Shown here piece by piece: positions 1 through 5,621 of a stretch of DNA of 7,463 nucleotides (within the stretch, counting starts at the first letter, position 1; every line of letters begins with the position of its first letter). The position numbers were made by a program, and so were the translations under genes. This stretch comes from an uncultured Erysipelotrichaceae bacterium (GTDB taxonomy: Bacteria; Bacillota_I; Bacilli_A; Erysipelotrichales; Erysipelotrichaceae), in assembly GCA_937902945.1 (NCBI GenBank), contig CALEMD010000335.1, positions 1 through 7,463 of the forward strand, read 5' to 3'. The notes beneath the pieces were generated by a model. That model was not told the origin of the DNA and ran no database searches. It worked only from the letters and a program-made list of their open reading frames with translations.

Positions 1-1014
1 AATATCCACAATACCGCGTTCGCTTTCCTTCGCTGTCTCTACTGTAGCCATATGCAGTGTCTCTGCATTCTTCTTCAGCAGTTCATTCGTCATGTTGGTG
101 ACATCACGCTGTGCTTCCATAGCTTCCTTGGAATGGTTGACACCAAGAGCAAGGACCATCTGACTCTTCCACAGAGGAATCGCATTGACCAGCGTGCTCT
201 GAATCTTTTCTGTCATCAATGTATCGTTATTCTGAACCAGACGGATCTGCGGTGCCATCTGTATAGAGATGACTCTTGTCAGTTCAAGATCATGCAGTTT
301 CTTCTCAAAACGATCGCATGCATTTGACAGATCATTTGCGGCCTGGCTGTCTTCAGGAAGTCCTGATTTCTTTGCTTTATCAACCAGTGCCGGAAGGTCC
401 GTCTCACGAACACTCTTCAGCTTCTTCTTGCCGGCAATAATATACATTGATAGTTCTTTGGTATTCTGCTGATTGCGATCATAAAGCTGATCAAGCAATG
501 CAATATCTTTAAGCAGTGTGATCTGATGATCTTCAAGAACATCGCAGATCTTATCTACGTTGGATTCTGCTTTATCATAGCGTACTTTCAGAGACTGTAT
601 TTTATTGCTGCCTTTTTTGAAGAAGCCGAATACACCCTTTTCTTCTTCACTGGAGTTGAATCCTTTCAGCTCAGTGACGAGATTGCTCATCAGAGTGCCT
701 ACTTCGCCTAGATCCTTTGTTTTAACATTCTTCAGTGCAGTATCACTGAAATCAACAATCTTCTTCTGGGCTGCAGAACCATACTGCAGAACTGTATTGG
801 ACTGGGTAATATCTATCTGCTTGGAAAAGTCTTCAACAGTCTTCTTTTCGTCAGCGGTCAGACGGTCTTCGTCATAATGATTGACGACTGCCGCCGCATC
901 CTTTTTATCTTCCAGATTCTTCAGTGTTTCTTCATTCTCTTTTTTTGTTTCTTCGGGAGTCAGTGTCAGTGTGATTTTCTGTTCTGCCTGACTTTGATTA
1001 TTAGCTTCGCTCAT
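1..1014 (-). CDS. telA: TelA/KlaA-family toxic anion resistance protein, 3' end cut by window
   Basis: The reading frame is open from ATG at 1014 to the left edge (338 codons). The last 40-60 residues of a normal TelA (about 370-400 aa) lie outside the window. After a charged N-terminal tail (about residues 1-60) the protein is almost entirely helical and charged, with no membrane segment. The C-terminal third carries the hallmark TelA stretch: residues 278-290 (NAIPLWKSQMVLA), then HSKEAM, MTNELLKKNAETL and ETAKESERGIVDI at 326-338. Family members were named for tellurite resistance on plasmids; chromosomal copies are linked to cell-envelope or antibiotic stress, and no biochemical activity is firmly established. 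An AGGCAGGT ribosome site lies 8 nt before the ATG, and the gene has its own strong promoter, so it is a separate unit from the hydrolase gene upstream. Family assignment is confident; actual tellurite resistance is not implied. Confidence 0.95.
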   Translation of the reverse strand, partial: MSEANNQSQAEQKITLTLTPEETKKENEETLKNLEDKKDAAAVVNHYDEDRLTADEKKTVEDFSKQIDITQSNTVLQYGSAAQKKIVDFSDTALKNVKTKDLGEVGTLMSNLVTELKGFNSSEEEKGVFGFFKKGSNKIQSLKVRYDKAESNVDKICDVLEDHQITLLKDIALLDQLYDRNQQNTKELSMYIIAGKKKLKSVRETDLPALVDKAKKSGLPEDSQAANDLSNACDRFEKKLHDLELTRVISIQMAPQIRLVQNNDTLMTEKIQSTLVNAIPLWKSQMVLALGVNHSKEAMEAQRDVTNMTNELLKKNAETLHMATVETAKESERGIVDI

Positions 1015-1022
1015 AGTTTTTT

Positions 1023-1069
1023 ACCTGCCTGTCATGCCTAGTATAGTATGAACAAAAGGCCCGCGTCAA
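1023..1069 (-). promoter_or_regulatory. sigma-A promoter and RBS of telA
   Basis: Read on the minus strand, TTGACG (1069-1064) and TATACT (1045-1040) are separated by 18 nt. Each matches the consensus at 5 of 6 positions. Transcription would start near 1033, giving a leader of about 20 nt that holds the AGGCAGGT ribosome site (1030-1023), 8 nt before the ATG at 1014. No convincing terminator for the preceding hydrolase gene is visible between 1100 and 1070, so read-through into telA remains possible. Confidence 0.75.
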
Positions 1070-1100
1070 TGAAGTGCAAGGGTAATAAGCAAGCCCCTAA

Positions 1101-2069
1101 TTACTGATGAAATGAGTTATAGATTGTTGTAACTCTATTGATCCATTCACTGCTTCCTGCACAGTAGTATTCCGCAATGGATTCTACTGTATCACGGCCT
1201 TTTGCCTTATATACCTGCAGCAAATACATCAGTGCCTTAATGCCTTCCTCTTTGGATCCATAATTGCGTATTCCATTGCTGTCCATGAGTCCTCCGAAGT
1301 TATTGTTCGTATTGCAGGCATCAGATATGCCATATCCTGTTTCATGGTCGGCAATTGCAATTGCTAGGAATGGGTCTACCCCATATGCACTTGCCTGATC
1401 GAAGAACAGATCCTTGCAGTCAGACATGCAGCCTCTGAACCAGAACGTAAGATCCTCGTCTCTGACAACATTTGGCTGAAGAAGATCCGCATCTGTTTCT
1501 GCCAATGTGCCGCTCCAGCTGCCAGTGGATATTGGGGTGGCTGTAGGAACTGCCGTCTGTACAGTATAGGTCACTGCAATTGTCACAGAACTGGACTGAT
1601 ATCCGCTTTTAGATGCCGTTATAGTGACCGTTCCGCTTTGAGTAGGATAGATGAACAGATACCCTGTCTGGTACCATGTTTTAATTCCGGATGAAGCAGA
1701 TGCAGAAACATATGCATCGCTGTCTGTACTTACTGTTACTTGGCAATCCGCACCATTTATCGAAGAAACACTGGTCGAATTGACTGAAAGTGATAATGAC
1801 GGCAGTGCTGTAGGCACTGCTGTTGGTGTTGAGGTCGGTGTGGCTGTTGGAGTTGGAGATGGGGTCGCAGTGGCTGTCGGGGTTGGTGTGGCTGTTGGAG
1901 TCGGGGCTGCTGTTGGTGTCGAAGATGCGGAAGGTATCGCAGAGGCACTTGCCTGTGCCTGCTCATGTCCGCGCGTACTGAAATAATAGTAGGCAAAAGA
2001 ACCTCCCACACATGCAGTCAGGATAATTGCCGCAGCCAGCAGTATCTTTGTAAGCCGTGAATCATTCAT
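1101..2069 (-). CDS. Surface-anchored cell-wall hydrolase with Ig-like and glucosaminidase-type domains
   Basis: 322 aa. Residues 1-8 are a short positive n-region (R5, K8); residues 9-30 are hydrophobic and act as a signal anchor, or as a lipoprotein signal, because L17-T18-A19-C20 fits a lipobox. Residues 46-90 are a Pro/Thr/Ala/Ser low-complexity spacer. Residues 91-170 form a beta-rich Ig-like domain (SGTVTITASKSGY is typical of bacterial Ig repeats), followed by a second short P/T linker. Residues about 203-320 look like a lysozyme-fold N-acetylglucosaminidase domain (GH73/PF01832 type): E243 in HETGYG is the likely catalytic acid, followed by NNNFGGL (255-261), GSKEEGIKALMYLL and a DTVESIAEYY segment. 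The expected role is cleavage of peptidoglycan glycan strands outside the membrane. Unusually for a Firmicute exoprotein, the catalytic domain has four cysteines (214, 218, 252, 303). The start at 2069 is the only Met that keeps the signal segment, yet no ribosome site precedes it. A transglycosylase-like specificity cannot be excluded. Confidence 0.88.
   Translation of the reverse strand: MNDSRLTKILLAAAIILTACVGGSFAYYYFSTRGHEQAQASASAIPSASSTPTAAPTPTATPTPTATATPSPTPTATPTSTPTAVPTALPSLSLSVNSTSVSSINGADCQVTVSTDSDAYVSASASSGIKTWYQTGYLFIYPTQSGTVTITASKSGYQSSSVTIAVTYTVQTAVPTATPISTGSWSGTLAETDADLLQPNVVRDEDLTFWFRGCMSDCKDLFFDQASAYGVDPFLAIAIADHETGYGISDACNTNNNFGGLMDSNGIRNYGSKEEGIKALMYLLQVYKAKGRDTVESIAEYYCAGSSEWINRVTTIYNSFHQ
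1800..1934 (-). repeat. Pro/Thr-rich linker-encoding degenerate tandem repeats
   Basis: This part of the hydrolase gene encodes residues 46-90, built from P-T-A/P-T-P dipeptide-like units. At DNA level the units are imperfect 6- and 12-bp repeats. An identical 17-bp stretch (GGTGTGGCTGTTGGAGT on the plus strand) occurs at 1837-1853 and 1885-1901, exactly 48 bp (16 codons) apart. Such linkers span the cell wall in Gram-positive surface proteins and often vary in length between strains by in-frame slippage. Confidence 0.8.
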
Positions 2070-2079
2070 AGAATGATTC
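2059..2079 (-). promoter_or_regulatory. Perfect 9-bp inverted repeat spanning the hydrolase start codon
   Basis: GAATCATTC (2079-2071 on the minus strand) is followed by TAT and then GAATGATTC (2067-2059), an exact inverted repeat with a 3-nt loop. The A and U of the AUG (2069-2068) are in the loop and its G closes the stem. In mRNA this could hide the start codon; in DNA it could be an operator, since it also overlaps a candidate -10 box. The repeat itself is certain; the function is inferred. Confidence 0.5.
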
Positions 2080-2104
2080 TAATTGAAATGTCTTTTGCGC
2101 GCAA
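2076..2104 (-). promoter_or_regulatory. Candidate promoter of the hydrolase gene, giving a nearly leaderless mRNA
   Basis: TTGCGC (2104-2099) and TAGAAT (2081-2076) are separated by 17 nt. The -10 box matches 5 of 6 positions and the -35 box only 3 of 6. A start about 7 nt downstream would fall on or next to the A of the ATG at 2069, which would explain why no ribosome site is seen. The -35 overlaps a 10-bp palindrome (TTGCGCGCAA, 2095-2104). Speculative. Confidence 0.35.
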
Positions 2105-2151
2105 TCCTATGTGCTTCTGCTTTTCTGTCTTCCAGAATTCCGCATTACGAT

Positions 2152-2165
2152 AGTCGCATGCGACT
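2152..2165. promoter_or_regulatory. Perfect 14-bp palindrome AGTCGCATGCGACT, possible operator
   Basis: The sequence is fully self-complementary with no spacer, so it is better suited to binding a dimeric protein than to forming an RNA hairpin. It lies about 90 bp upstream of the hydrolase start and about 50 bp upstream of the candidate -35 box, a plausible position for an activator or regulator. I do not recognise it as a known regulator's site. Confidence 0.4.
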
Positions 2166-2174
2166 GCAGGAACC

Positions 2175-2202
2175 TTAAAAAAGCCTATTATATAGGGGCT
2201 TT
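2175..2202 (-). terminator. Second, backup terminator-like hairpin downstream of the AAA operon
   Basis: On the minus strand AAAGCC(CC)TAT pairs with ATAGGCTTT around an ATA loop, with a two-base bulge, and the stem runs straight into a six-T tract. It lies about 110 nt past the main terminator of the operon. It also contains TATAAT (2192-2187), but no -35 box is correctly spaced from it. Confidence 0.5.
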
Positions 2203-2216
2203 CCAATGTTTTTTGC

Positions 2217-2251
2217 TGGAGATGCTGTCAAAAAGAATGCACTGATCTCCA
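2217..2251. other. 7-bp inverted repeat between the two terminator hairpins
   Basis: TGGAGAT (2217-2223) and ATCTCCA (2245-2251) are exact complements 21 nt apart. There is no T tract in the minus direction, so this is not a terminator by itself. Together with the hairpins at 2175-2202 and 2277-2311 it makes three consecutive stem-loops in the operon's 3' region. Confidence 0.35.
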
Positions 2252-2276
2252 ATATGCTATCCGCCCGGATACTTCC

Positions 2277-2311
2277 AATATAAGAAAAGATGCCACATGA
2301 ATGACATCTTT
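2277..2311 (-). terminator. Rho-independent terminator of the XpaC-like/AAA operon
   Basis: On the minus strand AAAGATGTC (2311-2303) pairs with GGCATCTTT (2294-2286) with one G-U pair around an 8-nt loop, followed by the T-rich stretch TCTTATATT. It begins 8 nt after the AAA gene's TAA stop (2322-2320). Position and shape fit an intrinsic terminator of moderate strength. Confidence 0.75.
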
Positions 2312-2319
2312 GCATTGTT

Positions 2320-4449
2320 TTATTTAAGCAGTGATGCAAACGGATTCTCTTCCTGAACCGGAGGCTTCACCTTGACTGTCAGTTCAAAGTCTTCCTTCAG
2401 CAGCTCTTCCATATCAGAGCCGGGGTTTTTACTGAGGCGGTCAGACTGGTGCAGAATTGCTTCTTCTACTTCGTTTCTTGCCATTCTGCCGTTTCCTGCT
2501 TCAGCCGCATTGATGCTCTGTACTTTTTCAAAGTACTCTTTTAGAGGAGGCTTTGCCTGTTCATCAATACGGTATCCTTGATGCTTAGCAATGCTGTCGG
2601 ATATTTCCAGCAGTTCCTCGGCGGTATAGTCAGGGAAATCGATCAGATTTGGGAATCTGGATTTCAACCCAGAGTTGCTTTCAAGAAATCCAGCCATCTC
2701 TTTTTTATAGCCAGCCAGTATAACAATCAGATCATCTCTGTTATCTTCCATAGCTTTAACAAGCGTATCAATGCACTCCAGTCCAAATGAATCATCTTTT
2801 CCTCTGTATAGAGAATAGGCTTCATCAATGAACAGTACGCCGCCAATAGCCGACTTGATTACAGACATCGTCAGCGGTGCAGTCTGGCCAACATATTGGG
2901 CAACCAGATCAGCACGAGTCACTTCCACCAGCTGTCCTTGGCTCAGTGCGCCAATGGCCTTCATGTATCTAGAGATCAGTCGAGCAATGGTTGTCTTGCC
3001 GGTTCCAGGATTGCCGGTAAATATCATATGCTTGGATATTTCGCTGGTTTTCAAGCCCTGTTCACGGCGGATCTTCTGAATCTTGATATGACTCTGCAGG
3101 GAGCGGATATAGTCTTTGACCATATTCAGTCCGACTACTTCATCCAGTTCTTTATTGACTGCAGCAATCTCTGCTTCGCTGTCATTCTGACGAAGAACTG
3201 TGAAGATTTGTTCCTCAATCCTTCCCTGCGGTTCGTTTTCGGAATTCATGACAATATCTGCTTTTGTTTCTGCGGCAGGATTGGTATTCAGCACTTCCTG
3301 AGCAAGGCACAGATAGAAATCACTGAAATAGGAAGTAATGCTTTCAGCTCCTGCTTCTTTATCGAAGTGCTTGGCAATCCATTTCTGCACTTCCGGATGA
3401 ATCGTCAGATTCAGTTTCAGGTTCTCATATGTTTTAGCAATCAGTTCATCTGTTCTCAGTTTGATGATTGCCATTACGCTCTCTTCATCCAGCGTCTTCA
3501 GCTGTACCTGATCCAGCACATGGTGAATAAAGTCTGCTCCAAAGCTATCCAGTACTTTCTCAACAGGGCCGCTTGAGATGAAGACAAGATACTTGCCTTC
3601 TGCACTCAGCGAATCCACTGTATCCTTAACAAGTCCGGTCTGTGCCTCTACCAGCATTCCCTTGCTTTCAACATATCTCTTGTTGAGGATGATTTTTCCA
3701 TCACACACAAGTGAATCGATCATTCTTAGAAAAGCCGGGAAACCATTCTCAAAATTCTCAAAGCAGATAACCGATCCCTTGCCATGCAGATCTTTATACA
3801 GATCCTGCAGGAATATCTGTTCCTGTGATCCGCTAGTGTAAAGACTCATATCAACTGTATAGACTTCATCACTGATGAATATCTGTTTTTCATAAAGACT
3901 GCGGGCCATCTGCTTAACTGCCGTATGACGTCCGCTTCCGTTAGGTCCTGATACAAGTATGACATTGCGTGCTTTGCCTTCTGCCACACCCATTACATAT
4001 GGTCTGCGGAATGCAACTATCAATTGATGCAATGCATCTTTCTGACCCATGATTTTCGAAGTTATATTATCGTAGATATCATCAAATACTTCTTTTGAAT
4101 CTTCTATGCTCTTTTTATCCTGTTCTTCCAGCTTCACATCATAATCCTTCTGTATGTCATCCTGGAATTTCTTCATATCCGCATCAGAGAAACCGCTGTC
4201 TTTGCTCATCTCTTCAAGTTCCTTCTGCTGTTTCAGAAGAACCTCATTCAGTGCACTCATGGCATCGTCTGAGTCATACATTGTCTCATGTGATATCTGT
4301 GTTTCCTTTTTCTCCTGTTCCTGATTGCCGATTGTCAGCTCAATATGCTTTGTTGCATCTGGAACTCCATAAACAGAAGTTCTGTCTTTGCCAAGAACTT
4401 CCTGCATCAGTCTTTCTTTTTCTTCTGTTCTCTTCTTGCGGTTTGCCAT
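2320..4449 (-). CDS. Double-AAA ATPase: degenerate ClpB-like N-domain plus SpoVK/CbxX-type C-domain
   Basis: 709 aa, soluble. Residues 1-125 are charged and helical, probably coiled coil. Residues about 126-320 resemble a ClpB-like AAA core, but the P-loop reads GPNGSGRHT (168-176), with R and H where active enzymes have K and T/S. The Walker B region VICFENFEN (227-235) lacks the D-E pair, so this domain is probably inactive or structural. Residues about 432-690 form an intact CbxX/SpoVK-type AAA: Walker A GNPGTGKT (479-486), pore motif Y519-V520-G521, Walker B FIDEAYSL with D542/E543, sensor-1 region ILAGY (577-581), arginine finger R598 in GLKSRF, and sensor-2 GNGRMARN (652-659). Related proteins remodel other proteins as hexameric rings (CbbX on Rubisco) or act in sporulation (SpoVK). 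It starts 5 nt after the XpaC-like gene with only a weak GGGT ribosome site, so translation is probably coupled. A partner in the XpaC/TelA module is a likely substrate, by inference. No SpoVK sporulation role should be assumed. Confidence 0.92.
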   Translation of the reverse strand: MANRKKRTEEKERLMQEVLGKDRTSVYGVPDATKHIELTIGNQEQEKKETQISHETMYDSDDAMSALNEVLLKQQKELEEMSKDSGFSDADMKKFQDDIQKDYDVKLEEQDKKSIEDSKEVFDDIYDNITSKIMGQKDALHQLIVAFRRPYVMGVAEGKARNVILVSGPNGSGRHTAVKQMARSLYEKQIFISDEVYTVDMSLYTSGSQEQIFLQDLYKDLHGKGSVICFENFENGFPAFLRMIDSLVCDGKIILNKRYVESKGMLVEAQTGLVKDTVDSLSAEGKYLVFISSGPVEKVLDSFGADFIHHVLDQVQLKTLDEESVMAIIKLRTDELIAKTYENLKLNLTIHPEVQKWIAKHFDKEAGAESITSYFSDFYLCLAQEVLNTNPAAETKADIVMNSENEPQGRIEEQIFTVLRQNDSEAEIAAVNKELDEVVGLNMVKDYIRSLQSHIKIQKIRREQGLKTSEISKHMIFTGNPGTGKTTIARLISRYMKAIGALSQGQLVEVTRADLVAQYVGQTAPLTMSVIKSAIGGVLFIDEAYSLYRGKDDSFGLECIDTLVKAMEDNRDDLIVILAGYKKEMAGFLESNSGLKSRFPNLIDFPDYTAEELLEISDSIAKHQGYRIDEQAKPPLKEYFEKVQSINAAEAGNGRMARNEVEEAILHQSDRLSKNPGSDMEELLKEDFELTVKVKPPVQEENPFASLLK

Positions 4450-4454
4450 CTGCT

Positions 4455-5489
4455 TTACCCAGCCTGTGTCTTATCGGAATCAGAACTGTTTCCTGTCTGT
4501 TCCTGCATCTTGTTCATTCTGTTTTCTCCGGCAAGACCATCTTTCTGCAATACTGCTTCCAACGTTGAAAGATCTGCAGACAGATTGATGAAATCACTGT
4601 CTGTAAGACTGGAGATGATTGTCTTCATTGCCTGATTGATCAGATGAATTGTCTTCTCAAGCTTGTCTCTTGTCGGTGCATAGTTTGGATCTGTCTTTGC
4701 GACCTGCAGATTATCATACTGTTTCAGTACGCTGATCAGAATAGGCAGGTAGTGCTGGTAGAGTTTCTCCAGCTTATCTCTGCTTGCAGGGAACTTCGTT
4801 TCCAATGAAGAAATCTGTTTCAGCAATGCGCATGTCTCAAATAAGCCATCACTGATTTCCTTGTCTGGAATGTCTTCATTCAATGTATTGATTTCATTCA
4901 GGAAATCCTGTGCATTGACTTCCTTCTTCTTCTCTTCCTGCTTCGGTGTTTCTGCTTTCTTGGTTTCTGTTTCAGGTTTTACTACTTCTGCGTCAAAGAT
5001 ATCTGAATTGCTTGTGCCGCTTTCTGCTCTTGATACAAGAACAGATAGGATCTGATTATACATATCCGGATAGCGTCTTCCGAAGTCATTCAGTGAACAT
5101 ACGTATGTTCCATTGCGGTATGCATCCAGACTTGCAAGAGAATTATAGGATCTGCCATGGATTCTCAGATCAATATCAGCAAGTACAGATAGAGATGCAT
5201 TGCTTTGAAAATATCTGCGCAGATAGACATTCACCTTTGACAATTGAGCAGGTGAAAAGCGAGAATTGCCGCGCGCTTTGCTTTTGTTATAGGAACGCCC
5301 GTATGTGCTGCTGGAATTATAGCTGTTCTGACTTTTATTGGAACTTTTAACAATTCCGGCTATCGACATCACAACCGCCATTATGATAAAAAGCGGAAAG
5401 ATCGCAAAAATACCGCTGCCGCCAAACACAAACAGGAAGATGAATATCAGCCATATAAATCCAAACGGATTATTTCTGTTAGAGTGCAT
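4455..5489 (-). CDS. Membrane protein with XpaC-like C-terminal domain
   Basis: 344 aa. Two hydrophobic helices at about residues 9-23 and 25-47, split by a GGSG turn, should form a membrane hairpin with the rest in the cytoplasm. A Ser/Tyr/Asn-rich linker (48-75) leads to a compact domain (78-150) that I do not recognise. An acidic/Lys-rich linker (165-195) is followed by a helical domain (about 196-318). Its pattern, a KFP segment, then YLPILISVLKQYDNL, a paired helix and a final ADLSTLEAVLQKDGL, matches the C-terminal half of XpaC-type proteins (PF10112, annotated as 5-bromo-4-chloroindolyl phosphate hydrolysis proteins). That annotation comes from a phenotype; no catalytic motif is visible. 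B. subtilis XpaC is about 200 aa, so this protein has extra N-terminal parts. It is the first gene of an operon with the double-AAA protein and has its own promoter and an AGGAAAGG ribosome site. Family call is by pattern recognition. Confidence 0.8.
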   Translation of the reverse strand: MHSNRNNPFGFIWLIFIFLFVFGGSGIFAIFPLFIIMAVVMSIAGIVKSSNKSQNSYNSSSTYGRSYNKSKARGNSRFSPAQLSKVNVYLRRYFQSNASLSVLADIDLRIHGRSYNSLASLDAYRNGTYVCSLNDFGRRYPDMYNQILSVLVSRAESGTSNSDIFDAEVVKPETETKKAETPKQEEKKKEVNAQDFLNEINTLNEDIPDKEISDGLFETCALLKQISSLETKFPASRDKLEKLYQHYLPILISVLKQYDNLQVAKTDPNYAPTRDKLEKTIHLINQAMKTIISSLTDSDFINLSADLSTLEAVLQKDGLAGENRMNKMQEQTGNSSDSDKTQAG

Positions 5490-5498
5490 ATAAAAATA

Positions 5499-5524
5499 CC
5501 TTTCCTAGCGAATCGATTATAACA
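5499..5524 (-). promoter_or_regulatory. Extended -10 promoter and RBS of the XpaC-like/AAA operon
   Basis: TGTTATAAT (5524-5516) is a perfect extended -10 element. No -35 box stands 16-18 nt upstream; the nearest TTG (TTGCAC, 5550-5545) is 23 nt away. Transcription would start near 5509, giving a leader of about 20 nt holding AGGAAAGG (5506-5499), 9 nt before the ATG at 5489. The promoter follows directly after the terminator of the upstream gene, marking this as a separate transcription unit. Confidence 0.7.
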
Positions 5525-5570
5525 CAATTGTCTCCTTATATATGGTGCAACCGTGTTTCCCATCATTTCA

Positions 5571-5613
5571 CATAAAGAAAGCAGGAGCATAGCTTTTCTG
5601 CCTTTCTCCTGCC
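5571..5613 (-). terminator. Strong intrinsic terminator of the unknown-protein gene
   Basis: On the minus strand GCAGGAG (5612-5606) and CTCCTGC (5587-5581) form a GC-rich 7-bp stem with an 18-nt loop, followed by TTTCTTTATG. It begins about 9 nt after the TAA stop at 5624-5622. Confidence 0.8.
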
Positions 5614-5621
5614 TGATTGAT

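Noticed and set aside
1651..1986. Plus-strand frame with a Val/Gly-rich repeat protein
   Set aside because: It is the complement of the Pro/Thr linker of the hydrolase gene. The minus frame has a signal segment and recognisable domains; the plus frame has none.
2187..2192. TATAAT as -10 box for the hydrolase gene
   Set aside because: It sits inside a terminator-like hairpin and has only CAAAAA or GCAAAA at the -35 position.
2896..3576. Long plus-strand open frame of 226 codons
   Set aside because: It lies antisense within the double-AAA gene, whose motifs are unmistakable. The translated sequence resembles no domain.
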